Assembly (NCBI GenBank): GCA_963576565.1 | Contig: OY755047.1 | Coordinates: 1,116,001 to 1,180,000, forward strand | DNA length: 64,000 nt | Origin: Aspidapion aeneum | Lineage: Eukaryota > Arthropoda > Insecta > Coleoptera > Brentidae | Direction: 5' to 3' | In this document: piece after piece, positions 34,494 to 47,490 of the stretch | Layout of the letters: every line of letters starts with the position of its first letter | Position numbering within the stretch: position 1 is the first letter of the stretch | Made by a program: the position numbers and the translations under genes | The notes under the pieces: model-generated | What the model was told of the DNA's origin: nothing | What the model saw: only the letters and a program-made list of their open reading frames with translations | Databases searched by the model: none

Positions 34494-35010
34494 ATAAAGA
34501 ACTGGAAAAAAGAATAGTAAAAGCAAAAAAGGTTATTGGATGTCTTAACAGTATTTTATGGAGCAGAGAGATAAAAAAAAAGTAAAATTTAACATATATG
34601 AAACAATGGTGAAAAGCACGCTGTTGTATGGAATAGAGACTTGTCGCGTAACAGACAAATACAAAGCAAAAATGGAAAGTGTCGAAATGGATGCAATAAG
34701 AAGATCAATGAGAATATCTAGAACAGATCATATAAGAAATGAAATCATGAAAAAAAGAATGGGAATCGAGGGAAGCATAACGGATGTACATGTACATGTA
34801 CAACGGGTGAACGACGAACGATTACCAAAGCAGGTTCTAGAATGGCACCCAATAGGGCGCAGAAAAAGAGGGCGTCCTAAACTGGAATGGCAACAGTCAA
34901 TCCAAACATCAAAGAGTCAAAAAAACCTGACAAAAGATGATTGTCAGGATCGAAGGAGGTGGAAAATAGGCGTCGGACAACGTAGAAAGACGTTCTAAAT
35001 CGACATCGTA
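34494..35010 (+). mobile_element. LINE family 1, C-terminal fragment
   Basis: Encodes VKFNIYETMVKSTLLYGIET, ESVEMDAIRRSMRISRTDHI and, at the end, KNLTKDDCQDRRRWKIGVG followed by QRRKTF. This is the region downstream of the reverse transcriptase in many insect non-LTR retrotransposons. The ORF is open for 146 codons, but the RT core is missing. The 3' end is near 'cgacatcgtagtag'. Confidence 0.85.
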
Positions 35011-36693
35011 GTAGTTCTAGTTTATAAAGACAAAAAAGCGTTAAAATGATGCGAGAAATCATTGAGTATATTTTTTACCAATGTTTAGAAAACGCCCTGT
35101 ATTTATAAGAATTTTAATTATATTTCTGCAATCAAATAGAATATATTTTGTGCCGAGGAGTGTTCTAAATGTTTTAATATCTCTGATAGGAGTTTGCAAA
35201 ACTATGGGTCGGATGTAGATTTTTGTCGCGAGAAATGCACTAAGTACAGAATTTTCACAGTAGTCGCATTTGGGCAGCTCTTAGCGCCAGAAGTGAATTG
35301 AAAAAACGCATGCGCGCGCATTTTCCGGATAAAATTTACGCACGCGGACCGCTCAAAAAAGTTTTCGAAAAAAAACAAAAATTGAAAAAATTTGTAAAAA
35401 AATAAAAGTTATTTTTTTTGGATAATTTTAAATTTAAGTGTCACTTTTTTGTAAAAAAATCACATTTATTCTTAAAAGTGTCCGTGTTATTTAAAAAAAA
35501 AAATTGTGTAAAAAAACATATATTATAGCAACTCAAAAAAAAGTGAGAGAACTTAAAAAAAATCCTGAACATTATTAAAGTGCATTTACAAATTATTTGA
35601 CGAAGTGCCAGAAAATTTTCAAAAAATTTGTCGTGTGAAAGAAATTTTGGCTTATTTGCAAATGATTTTGTATAAATAGGTAAGTTTTTAGGCATTAAGG
35701 ATGCAAATAATTTTAATGAATAATTATGAAAAATATTTTTTGAGCTCATGTTAAATAAATAATTACAAAATTATTTATTTTAAATAATATTTTTTTAATA
35801 AAATTTTTTCCTGATTCCAAAAATTTGTAACTATTTTTATTTTTAAAACCGTTATCGAAATGAAATTAATAATAATTAGAGTGTCATAGAGAGCTCTCAA
35901 ACTAACTTTAATTTTTACCTTCCTAGCCCGCGTAGCAATGGCTAGAGAAGGTATTATTTTTGACGAAATTTTTTTTTTGAGATAACGCCAAAAATATGTT
36001 ATTTGGATGTAGGTATTTTGACCTATCCTAGCAATATCTATGTGTGTGTCTGTGTGTGTGTATATTATTTCTGTCCTTAACACGATAGCTCCTAAATCGC
36101 TGAACCGATTTTCAAAAAATTTTCAGGTAAATTAGTTTTTGGTCAAAATCTATTAATGCTAATTACAGTTTTTTGACAAATAAAAACTTTAAAAAATGCT
36201 AAGTTTTTAAGGGAGCATCGTATCAATACACTGTTTATATAATTATTATTCGTGTTATAAGCAAAAACTTCGTAGGAGCTTTAGTATCTGAGATATTTTC
36301 AAAAAACTGTTTTCAAGGCTATTAAATTATCATGGCTTCACTGTGTGATAATAGGCTAGCTAGGATGGTGTCAGAGAGAAAAAGAAATTTTTTCAAAAAA
36401 TATTTTTTTTAGAATCAAAGTTATTAATTATTAAGAATCTTTTTTTCGAAAACTTTTTTTAAGCAAAATTACTCAAAACTCATCTTTTTTGAAAAAAGTA
36501 AATTTTTTGCATAATGCTTATTTTGAAAACATTTTTTACCTAGCTAGCCCACGCAGCAATGGCTTGAAAAGGCTCGACAATTTTTTTTTTCAGATAACGC
36601 CGAAAACTTTATTTATGTAAATATTTTACACAAATGTTGTCATGGTTATAATAAAATCTTCTACGAAAACTTATAAAATTTACATATAAAACA
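35011..36693. other. Intergenic, AT-rich, element scraps
   Basis: No gene. Holds a repeat block with 'cctagcccgcgtagcaatgg' (about 35923), a (TG)n-rich stretch at 36040-36062 and a diverged second copy of the 'agcaatggct' block near 36550. Confidence 0.5.
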
Positions 36694-36696
36694 GTA

Positions 36697-37893
36697 CAGG
36701 GTGTCCCAAATTGGACACTTTTAGGGGGTTTAAGGTACTTCTAGGGGAGACAGAGAAAAACTGACCACGCATTGCGAGGCTTAAATTTCATGAGAAGACT
36801 TATAGTGAAAACCGCATTTTGAAATATCGTCTCGTCTTTGAGCTACGGGGGCTTTTTGAAAAGTCTGCATTTTTGACTTCGTTATTATTGGAAATATTGA
36901 TTTAGAGTAAATTGCAGTTTTATAGACTTTGTCACGAGGAATTCACCCGCATAATTATATTTTAACTGTCACTTTTAGTTTTTGAGATATGACATAAAGT
37001 TGCATTTTTTCTTATGTAATGGCCTATATTTTAATTAATTTTCGAATTCGTCATTATATTCTTTTCAAAATGACTTACTTACTTATGACACTTATTTCTA
37101 GTGCGCTATGATTTCCTGCTGAGGCAAGTAAAGGAACTCCAGTATTTTTATTATTTTACACAGTCACAAATATAGTAAGGCTGGTTTGGAAAAATTATAA
37201 TTCAGCTGACGGCCCTCAAAGCCTAGTTATAAAAAGTTTTAAAAAATGATACATATTTCAAAATAAAATTAAAACGCTTTTGTGCAAAATAATTTCATAT
37301 CAAAGCGTAATGTGAAATTGTTTAAACAATTGAAAACAATGACAAAACGCCAAGACGCAAGGCCAACTTGATCTGCATAGTATAAGACAACAAAACTCTA
37401 GGAGCATTGAAGTAGGATTTGACCGCAAGGCTTTCACGTCAATGGCGCATGACGTCATTCAACGCATACTAGACAAAAATAAAAAACTTTAATTATCTCC
37501 GAAACCGCTTAATCAAACTATGACTTATGATACATCATTTTGAAAAGAATACAATGACGAATTCGAAAATTAATTAAAATATAGGCCATTCCATAAGAAA
37601 AAATGCAACTTTATGTCATATCTCAAAAAATAAAAGTGACAGTTAAAATTTAATTTAGCGGTTGAATTCCTCATGACAAAGTCTATAAAATTGCAATTTA
37701 CTCTAAATCAATATTTCCAATAATAACGAAGTTATAGACCCCCCTCCAAAATGCAGACTTTTCAAAAAGCCCCCGTAGCTCAAAGACGAGACGATATTTC
37801 AAAATTTGAGCCTCGTAATGCGTGGTCAGTTTTTCTCTGTCTTCCCTAGAAGTACCTTAAACCCCCCAAAAGTGCCCAATTTCGGACACCCTG
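36697..37893. mobile_element. 1.2-kb fold-back with ~380-bp TIRs, TA target duplication
   Basis: Ends CAGGGTGTCC...GGACACCCTG with TA at 36695-36696 and 37894-37895. The left arm (to about 37072) and right arm (from about 37522) are close inverted copies; for example 'gtctcgtctttgagctacgg' near 36827 pairs with 'ccgtagctcaaagacgagac' near 37774. The core has no long ORF. Tc1/mariner-type non-autonomous element by its TA duplication. Confidence 0.85.
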
Positions 37894-37895
37894 TA

Positions 37896-38302
37896 CACGG
37901 TAAAAAAAATTGTCTTAGATCAAAGCAAATTGCTTTGAAGTAAAATACTTTGTGCGTTCCTATTCACCAAGAGAATATTTTCTTGATATAGCACAAAAAA
38001 TGTCAAGCCACTTTATTTTAATGTGAAACAGAAATTGTTTTATTATAAATTTGAACTGAATTACTCTAAGGCACCATTTTCTCTGGAAGCATAATATTAC
38101 TTATATGAAGACAATTTGCTTTGTTACAAAATGGAGCATACTGAAACAAAACAATTAAAGAAGAAAAATAAAGTCTCATTTCAAGATTAAACGCTGCTTT
38201 GAACTAAAAAGAAATATTTTAATTCAAAACAAATTGTTTTAAGGTAAAACAATTTATTCAAGAAAAGTACGTGTTTTCATTGTAGATAAAATTTTTACCG
38301 TG
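37896..38302. mobile_element. 407-bp MITE with CACGGTAAAA ends, TA duplication
   Basis: Ends CACGGTAAAAA / TTTTTACCGTG, flanked by TA on both sides. The left TA (37894-37895) is also the right TA of the preceding fold-back. No coding sequence. Confidence 0.8.
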
Positions 38303-39330
38303 TACAAAAACCACAAAAGAAATTCATAAAAAAATCTTAAAAAAAAAACATTTCCATATAAGTCTGCATTTACATATGAAACAGTAGCTGTTCCCCATCA
38401 TAAGAGATTTTCCAGATTTGTCGCAATACATTCCACATAACTGTAGGTTTCTAGTTTTATCAGTATAACTGTTCAAGAGTTCTTTTGAAGTTGTTTGGAA
38501 CTGAGAAGCAATATCGTCGTGCCCTCTGTCCGTGTGTGTGTGTGTGTGTATGTCTGTCCGTGACAAAATCTTTTTCAAAAAATTTTTGGTTTAAAAAATT
38601 GTTTTTCAAGAAATTGATTTTTAAAAAAGTTGTTTTTTGAAAACCGAATTTTTGGAAAAAATGTTTTTGAAAAAAGTGTTTCGTCGATCTATCTTTTTTT
38701 TTGTTTTTTTTGGTTGACAAGCATTTTATATTTTTATCGACTTATGAGGGCCACAAAAAAATTGTTCGTCCAAGGGCCCAATGACTTCTGGCTACGCCTC
38801 TGAACTCACGTATCTATTTCTCGGATGCTTCAACATTTTATTAAAAAACTTTAAAGGGATATGAGTTTAGAAAAAAAAACATTACGTCAGAAATTGTATT
38901 TTTTTGTTATTGTAACCGAATAATGACGTCAAAAACTTGAGTTTCTGTTGTATACAACGTCATGCCTAGCAACCTTAAATTCCCGATTAAACCCATATAC
39001 GTAAACCCATATACTTATTACTTATATGATTAAATCACGGACATGTACCTATATAAATGTACAAGGCCAACAAAAAAATAGAGGCCACGACCTTGAAAAA
39101 AATCAGGTGGTCTCGGGGGGCTGACTTTTACATTGGGTCTTAAGGGAGGTCAGAAGTTTTTTTTATGATATTTTCAAAATGACACTACAGATTTCCGCGA
39201 AATTTCAGTGAAATATTCTCAGACACCATCCCGATATTCCACCAAACTATTGTAAGGATGAAAGATGATTAAAAGGATAAAATCTTCAAGATTTAGCATT
39301 CCTTATTTGACTTTGTCATCTGTGTTTGAC
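38303..39330. other. Intergenic repeat scraps
   Basis: No gene. Contains a (TG)n run at 38532-38549 followed by 'tctgtccgtgac', part of a common insect repeat layout, then diffuse AT-rich DNA. Confidence 0.5.
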
Positions 39331-39945
39331 ACATTCGCTTCTGCTTTTAATTTAATTTTAGTGTGAGCTAATGAAGCGGCTCTGAAAAATGAATGATTAC
39401 TATACATAAAAAAAAAATAATTTGCAAGAATATAGTAAAAACAATCTCAAAACCAAGGCCGGTTTTAAAAAAAAATCAAATATTCATGAACCGTCATTCC
39501 AACTTCAATACTTTAAAAACAATCAGCTGTGTCGTGACGTGACCATCAAAAAAAAAATCAGCCACCGATGTGACGTGTAAAGTTCATTTAAAATCAAAAA
39601 ATATCAGCGTTAATCGTTTTAAAACAAAATTACATTATACTACTCATGTTTGGATTTTTATAAACACCTGTAAATAACTATGAAACGAACACATTCGCCT
39701 CTGCTTTAAATTTAATTTTTGTGTGAGCTAATGAAGCGGCTCTGAAAAATTAAGGATTCCCACAACATTTAAAAAAATCATTTTACAAGAATATGGTAAA
39801 AACAATCTTAAAACAGGCTTTATTTAAAGAAAAATGAAATATTCGTAAAGCGTCATTCCAACTTCAATATTTCAAAGACAATCAGCTGTGGCGTGACGTG
39901 ACCATCAGAAATAAATTCAGCCCCGTGTGACGTCAACAAAGTTGA
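39331..39945. repeat. ~358-bp tandem duplication with CAATCAGCTG
   Basis: The block at 39331-39580 recurs at 39688-39930: 'gtgtgagctaatgaagcggc', 'cgtcattccaacttcaata' and 'caatcagctgtg', then 'cgtgacgtgaccatca'. About 85-90% similar by eye. No ORF. Confidence 0.75.
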
Positions 39946-40822
39946 AGATCATGGCCCGTCCGTTTTGATAGTCCTGATCCAACATGTCGGCCGCAGCCAA
40001 CGATAAAGACCGACCATGGCGCGTTATAAGCAAGTCGGCGGTCACGTGATCTTAGGAGTTCCAGGATTCTTATTGTATTGCTTAATATATTATATGTTTT
40101 TACACAATTTAAATAAATTGACCAAATTTTTTTGTTCTCATATAGGCAAAAATTGAAAAAAATATTTTGCTGATGTATGTGTTTATTATGGATAAAATAA
40201 CTGAATCTATAAAATAAAAAATTATATAAAATTTGCACTCTAATATCTTTAGGTACATAATATCGTTACTTACTTCAAATCTATACAAGTCTCTTAAAAT
40301 TGGACATAACAAACCTTGTTCGTGCAACTTTAATTTTAAATTCAAATTTTGCGCCAAATTTACGTATTCGGAAAACCCACACAATTTTAATTTTGATTGG
40401 CACAAGCATAACGCCAACGCCATCTACGAAAAATGAATCTGCGCAAAAAGGCGTAACCAAAAAAGATTCTTCTGTCGTATTCTATCGAGATCACCACGCA
40501 GCATGGTGATAAATTCTATTAACCAAAAAATCCAATAACATTCTTAGAAAATCAAACTAAACCATTACACAAACAAGTGATTCTAGTGTGGATCGACTGC
40601 AACGACTGGGCCAGCGAGAGGAGCTCCTCTGGACGACGGAAACAACTAAAAAGGTGAGTGCCAATCCTCTATATTGTCTTTGTGTGGCTCGGAAAAATTA
40701 ATATTTTACATCGTCCTTTTAATGATTTTTGCACCCAGATTTTATAAAACGACCAGCGCGTTTACAGTCCCGCGGCTCTACCTTAAACCTCAAAACACCA
40801 ACAAACCTAAGCTTTAAATTTT
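39946..40822. other. Intergenic, no gene recognised
   Basis: The stretches 39960-40060 and 40590-40660 are more GC-rich than their surroundings, but I find no conserved coding signal. May be flanking or 3' parts of the P-element-like relic. Confidence 0.4.
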
Positions 40823-41932
40823 TTAATTTTTCTTTGTCTTGTCACAAAGTTTAATATATATTTCATCAATGTGTAAGTTAACTACCAACTCATGTTCTTT
40901 TAAAAGTTGTATCTTGCTTTTTAAATATTGCACACTACCGGAGAGATTACTATCTGTTAACGATATTTTACAAATCAGTTTTTTAATATTGCGAGGGTGC
41001 AGAAGACATATTACCTTAGTTTTGTAAATTGACATGTATGCACTGGATGACTGGATAAACAAAGATGTAGCCAACATTAAAGTGTATCCACAATATCTTC
41101 GATTCTCAGGTAACCTTTTCAAGATACAATAAGAAATGACAGTTGAACACATTTTTCACTCTCACTATCGAAAATGTCACTAAGGATGTCTATTACTTGA
41201 TCAATCTTATCTCTTACCACTTCTTTCCCGTTTGCAACTTTCATTTCAAAAAACTGCATTAGCTTTCAAGTGTATCGGGGCTGTCCAAAAATAAAACTCC
41301 TACTTTTTTTGGCAGTTTGTTTTTTCGTATGGACACATTGTTAACATTTACAAAAAATGACAGATCTCCCTCAACAACTAGAGATGCTAACAGTGATGGA
41401 TTGTTGTTCAAAAATGTCATCAGCCACAGGCAGACTGTGTCACGTTCTTGGGTTAAAATCCAATTTTTGTTTATTTTAGTATTAGACAATAAAATTTTGA
41501 AATGTCCTCAATATTTGATAAAACTTTTGATTTCTTATGAGCTTGAAGTGTTTCAAGACTTTATTATATTGCAGTTTCCATTTGTTGCCTCTCGACATCA
41601 GCTAATCGAACAGTAGGTACAGGTTGTCTACTTAGGTATTTCGGAACATTTTTAAAAATCGTAGGTACATCATTTTCTGTTAATTTGGGTCTTTGTCCTT
41701 TAACATTTTTTAGCTTTCCGTTTACAACACACTTATCAAACCAAATAACCTGCTTGTTAGGAAAATGTTTGATGCAAACTTGTGGACGTTTTAAGATACT
41801 TAAATCATTAGGAGCTTTTCGCAACCAAATTTCATGCATTTGTTTATCCACTGGCAAATTAAAAGTTGACACATATTCGGTTTCAGTTTTATAGTTGGAC
41901 CGACAACCAACAACACTACACGTTCGCGGCAT
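40823..41932 (-). pseudogene. THAP / P-element-like transposase relic
   Basis: The first ORF (41932-41564) opens with a THAP zinc domain: C5, C10, C53, H56, with P26, W36 and F57 in the expected places. Downstream, in other frames, come a linker with NWILTQERDTVCLWLMTF (about 41260-41480) and a segment with RLPENRRYCGYTLMLATSLF and LHIDEIYIKLCDKTK (40823-41152), resembling the RNase H-like catalytic region of P-element/THAP9 transposases (LHIDEIY around the catalytic aspartate). In-frame TAA TAA after METAI and at least two frame changes break it. Introns could explain part of this, but no phase-consistent splicing was found. Confidence 0.65.
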
Positions 41933-42412
41933 TGTTTATCTTATAGGTATTTTCTTTTTAATTTACTCATTAGCCATTAATTATTTTAACGCAGATCACA
42001 ACAGTCTTTTTCGTGGGCTGCGTTATTTTAATAACTTTGGTAAAATTCACATAAAATTCGTGCCCGAATTAAAAAAAAATCGACGTATGATATTTCCGCG
42101 CCCGGGCCGGTCTTTCTCGTGGGCTGCGATGTCGGCACGCTTGTTTTTAGAGGCCCTTTACCAGTACAGATATATTTAAGACCTACGTGACCACGGATCA
42201 TTTGTTTTGTACCCCGTGATTATACTTTTAAACATAGTTTATGCTTTTAAATATCCATCCATATATGCCTCATTTAATGTAGTTTAAGTGTTATATGTCT
42301 ATCTTTTTATTTTGATAAGGAGTAAAAAGTAGCCGCGTATATAAAATTAACACTAAATTTGTGCTTGATTGATGGGTAAATGAGGTATTAATAATTCGAT
42401 ACCTGTTGCGAT
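41933..42412. other. Intergenic, no gene recognised
   Basis: Upstream side of the THAP relic. Contains two similar strings, 'tttttcgtgggctgcg' (42008) and 'tttctcgtgggctgcg' (42112), about 104 bp apart. May include its promoter or terminal repeat. Confidence 0.4.
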
Positions 42413-43898
42413 CAGTGACGGATCCAGGATGTCCAAGGGGGGGAGCGCAGGAGCCAAGGGGGCAGCAAATTTTTTTTAAAAATAAAGTAATCATAACAAA
42501 AACATTTCATGTAAAAAAAGCTAAGTACAAGAAAATGATATTCCGTAAAAAGAATTGAGAAAAAAGTAAACCCAAGTTCTCCAATACAAATTTTAAAATG
42601 AATGGTTCTTACCAGTTTGGAAATGTTTTTTTAAACTTTGCTATTTCAGCTAAATTTTTTTATGTTCAATTTAGCACTGTGGTTAAGAGTCATTTGTTTA
42701 AAATTTGTATTGGAGAACTTGGGTTTACTTTTATCTCAATTCTTTTTACGGATTTTTCGCGTATTTGGCTTTTTTTAAAATGAATGTTTTTGTTATGATT
42801 TCACTACTTTTTTAAAGAATTTGGACAATATTTAAGTTTTAAAGTAGTAAAATATGCGGAATATTGCTAAAAATTTTTGCAATGCTTTATTTAAAACTTT
42901 TAGGTTTTTTAATTTTTCTCCATGGTTTTATCATAGTTCCTATCAGTCTTCCAAAGCTCAGCTCTCTAGCATTTCTGGAAGTGGGCAATGCTACTTTTAC
43001 ACAACTTTACATTTATAGGGGAGGGAAGTAAATTAACATTATGGAGTTTTTAAATTTTTTTCTATAGTTTTATCATAGTTCCTATCGGCCTTCCAAAGCT
43101 CAGGTCTCTAGCGTTTCTGAAATTGGGCAATGTTACTTTTACATAACTTTACATTTATAGGGGAGGGAAATAAATAAAAATTTTGGTGTATTTAAATTTT
43201 TTTCCTATAGTTTTATCATAGTTTCTATCGGCCTTCCAAAGCTCAGCTCTTTAGCATTTCTGGAAGTGGGCAATGTCACTTTTTCAAAACTTAACATTTA
43301 TGGGGGAGGGAAGTAGATAAAAATTTTGGGGTTTGTAAATTTTTTCCTATAGTTTTATCATAGTTCCTATCAGTCTGCCAAAGCTCACCTCTTTAGCGTT
43401 TCTGGAAGTGGGCAATGTTACTTTTACATAACTTTACATGTTTAGGGGACGGAAGTAAATTAGAATTTTGGGGTTTTTTGATTTTTTCCAAGGGTTTGGT
43501 CATAATTTCTGTCAGTCTGCCAAATTTCAGCTTTGTAGCATGTCTGGAAGTACAGTAATATTTTGATGATGATGATGATACATGAGTGATTGAGTGGCAA
43601 TTTCGATGTTTTTTGAAATTTTGTAACTACTTTACTACTTTATGGAAGTTCATGAAACTTTACTTTATGAAGATCAACGACTGTGCAAAGTTTGAGTTTC
43701 GTAGCTCATTCCGAAGTAGATTTTTAGATAGGTCAAATATGGGCTGAAATGTTTCAAGAAAAGATGGTACAGTAGTTTGCACGGACTTGGCGGGACACTG
43801 CCGTGCCCCCAGATTTTTTAATTTTATATAAAGATGATAAGCTTTATGTCAGGAGGGGGGCAGGCCTATCTGCCCCACTACCCCTGGATCTGCCACTG
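42413..43898. mobile_element. ~1.5-kb hAT-like non-autonomous element
   Basis: Ends CAGTGACGGATCCAGG and, inverted, CAGTGGCAGATCCAGG, typical hAT-type termini. A clean 8-bp duplication is not visible. Interior 42900-43560 holds five ~144-bp tandem units with 'ttttatcatagttcctatc' and 'gggcaatgttacttttac'. The segment 43680-43810 is also present, inverted, at 62233-62355. Confidence 0.65.
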
Positions 43899-44617
43899 GT
43901 ACTATATTATTATTATTGTTATCTATAGCATGGTAAGTACTATAATGAGTGAAGTATTCCATTTTAATTAATGTGTTTTTTTTCTATATTATTTTAGTTC
44001 TTGTTTTCTCGCTCTCGGGTTTCAGCCAAAACAAACATATAAACACTTGTGTATGTGTTTTAAAATGAAAGCATATCATTCGTAATCTATCCTAACATAA
44101 GCAAATAAACTTTATAAAAGAAAAACATATTAAAAATTAATAAAAAAGTTAGCTATGTTTTATAGTTACATGTGCAAGCATAGGTAAGTGTTTACCGGAT
44201 ATCCTAATGTGATAAAATAAACGTGAATTTTAGTATTATTTGGCTTAAAAATTCTGTTGATTGACACTCGCGTCTGATGGTAGGTAAAAACGCTAATCAG
44301 CGTTGCTCTGGCCTGAAAGACAGAAGAGCTATCGTAGGTCACCTGTATATATGGGGCTGTGACTCATTTAATGAAGACCATTTTATCATTTTTGTCCCGT
44401 CCACATAATGCCTCAAAATTGAATAACCTCTATACTTATCTCTACGAACTACGCGTAATCTTAGTCGGATTATTCCCATTTTATCCACGGAAAACATGTT
44501 ACGACTGCTCCCCTCTATTCTAAAGCGTTGTACTAATGCTTTAAGCTTTCACGAACGTAAAAGCTAGGCTCTTATATAACTTTGTAACAAAGGATGCATG
44601 GAGACGTAAAAGATTTA
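43899..44617. other. Intergenic, no gene recognised
   Basis: AT-rich unique-looking DNA between the hAT-like and Tigger-type elements. Confidence 0.4.
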
Positions 44618-45080
44618 CAGTGAAACTTCCTATAACCGGACACTCACGGTTTCGTCGATTTTGTCCGCTTATTGGAGGTGTCCGCTTATGAGAGAGAACT
44701 GCGAAATATTAATATATATTTATTAAAAATTTCCGCTGCTTTTGTTTTTACGATATTAAATTTTTTAGCGATCTTTCGTGCTGATAGATGTTCCTTCTCC
44801 GAAACGTTAACAACTTCCATTTTTTCACGACAACTAAAAACTTTTTTACTAGGCGCCATTTCAAAGAGATCTATTACTACCCAACTGAACAATAAAAATA
44901 AAACACAGCAGTCCCGCCGAATAAAATATATTGTAAATACGACAGAAGTATTTCGTCTCCGCATTAAAACGGAAAGAGGTAATTCCCCGCCTGCAGAGTG
45001 CGTTGTCGCCAACAAACTACATAATATTTATGCCCATGTCGTGCAGCGCTCCGTCCCGTTGTTAGAGGTTCGTGTCCGGT

Positions 45081-46802
45081 TAGACAATAGACAATAGACA
45101 ATAGACAATAGACAATAGACAATAGACAATAGACAATAGACAATAGACAATAGACAATAGACAATAGACAATAGACAATAGACAATAGACAATAGACAAT
45201 AGACAATAGACAATAGACAATAGACAATAGACAATAGACAATAGACAATAGACAATAGACAATAGACAATAGACAATAGACAATAGACAATAGACAATAG
45301 ACAATAGACAATAGACAATAGACAATAGACAATAGACAATAGACAATAGACAATAGACAATAGACAATGGACAATGGACAATGGACAATGGACAATGGAC
45401 AATGGACAATGGACAATGGACAATGGACAATGGACAATGGACAATGGACAATGGACAATGGACAATGGACAATGGACAATGGACAATGGACAATGGACAA
45501 TGGACAATGGACAATGGACAATGGACAATGGACAATGGACAATGGACAATGGACAATGGACAATGGACAATGGACAATGGACAATGGACAATGGACAATG
45601 GACAATGGACAATGGACAATGGACAATGGACAATGGACAATGGACAATGGACAATGGACAATGGACAATGGACAATGGACAATGGACAATGGACAATGGA
45701 CAATGGACAATGGACAATGGACAATGGACAATAGACAATAGACAATAGACAATAGACAATAGACAATAGACAATAGACAATAGACAATAGACAATAGACA
45801 ATAGACAATAGACAATAGACAATAGACAATAGACAATAGACAATAGACAATAGACAATAGACAATAGACAATAGACAATAGACAATAGACAATAGACAAT
45901 AGACAATAGACAATAGACAATAGACAATAGACAATAGACAATAGACAATAGACAATAGACAATAGACAATAGACAATAGACAATAGACAATAGACAATAG
46001 ACAATAGACAATAGACAATAGACAATAGACAATAGACAATAGACAATAGACAATAGACAATAGACAATAGACAATAGACAATAGACAATAGACAATAGAC
46101 AATAGACAATAGACAATAGACAATAGACAATAGACAATAGACAATAGACAATAGACAATAGACAATAGACAATAGACAATAGACAATAGACAATAGACAA
46201 TAGACAATAGACAATAGACAATAGACAATAGACAATAGACAATAGACAATAGACAATAGACAATAGACAATAGACAATAGACAATAGACAATAGACAATA
46301 GACAATAGACAATAGACAATAGACAATAGACAATAGACAATAGACAATAGACAATAGACAATAGACAATAGACAATAGACAATAGACAATAGACAATAGA
46401 CAATAGACAATAGACAATAGACAATAGACAATAGACAATAGACAATAGACAATAGACAATAGACAATAGACAATAGACAATAGACAATAGACAATAGACA
46501 ATAGACAATAGACAATAGACAATAGACAATAGACAATAGACAATAGACAATAGACAATAGACAATAGACAATAGACAATAGACAATAGACAATAGACAAT
46601 AGACAATAGACAATAGACAATAGACAATAGACAATAGACAATAGACAATAGACAATAGACAATAGACAATAGACAATAGACAATAGACAATAGACAATAG
46701 ACAATAGACAATAGACAATAGACAATAGACAATAGACAATAGACAATAGACAATAGACAATAGACAATAGACAATAGACAATAGACAATAGACAATAGAC
46801 AA
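45081..46802. repeat. 246-copy heptamer array (TAGACAA / TGGACAA)
   Basis: 1722 bp with exact 7-bp period: 41 TAGACAA copies (45081-45367), 52 TGGACAA copies (45368-45731), then 153 TAGACAA copies (45732-46802). All three minus frames stay open for the full length, which shows there is no indel. The apparent 571-617-residue ORFs are artefacts of this. Confidence 0.97.
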
Positions 46803-47490
46803 TAAATTTATTTCCATTTCTAGAAGTACAATAAATATACAGTAGAAAAAGGTTCGTCAAAATTAAAAAACAAAAAATAAATTGAAAAAATACATCATAA
46901 TTTTTTTTTTTTCTTTAAACTATACTTAAATTGTCACTTAATGCAAGTTCACTCAATAAAAGTCGAAAACACCAAAAACTTATTACACAGGAAGAACCAA
47001 CAGCATTTAAAATAAAACACAAAAATAAAATAAAATACGCAATTGTGCACCTAAAACAATTTGCCCATTTTTTCGAGAAATTCACTTGTACTGTAAGGCT
47101 CAATATCGCATATTGTTTTAAATAGCACATTCTTAAATTTTCCTAATGAGGAGATTTCCTTGATTTCTCTTGGCAGCACATTGTAGAATTTTATGATAGA
47201 ATATGTGGAACTGCGTTCAAAAAGAGTCAGCTTGTGCTGTGGATATATAAGCATTGACTGTTTTTCCCTAGTTTGGTACTGTGCATTGGCTTATACTTAT
47301 AAAATTTTTCTTTGTTTTTAAAAAAGAATAACAAACATTCATAAATAAAAATTCCTGCAACAGTTAACAGGTTGTGTTGCTTAAAATAGCCCCTACACGA
47401 GTCTCTATATCCTAGTTTAGAAATTATTCGCAAAACTCGTTTCTGAATCTGAAAAATTCTGCTAGTATCAGCTGACCCCCAGAAAACAAA
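46803..47490 (-). mobile_element. LINE family 2, 5'-truncated C-terminal fragment
   Basis: Minus-strand reading gives VFWGSADTSRIFQIQKRVLR, then in another frame LTLFERSSTYSIIKFYNVLP, ending EKMGKLF at 47051. Both are typical of the tail region after RT in Jockey/CR1-type non-LTR elements. Its 3' UTR runs into the heptamer array. Together they are flanked by GGTTA at both sides, so the array lies inside the insertion, at its 3' end. Confidence 0.75.

Noticed and set aside
44964..46860. ORFs of 571-617 codons on the minus strand and 124 codons on plus
   Set aside because: Open only because a 7-bp unit without stops is repeated 246 times; every frame shows the same 7-residue cycle.
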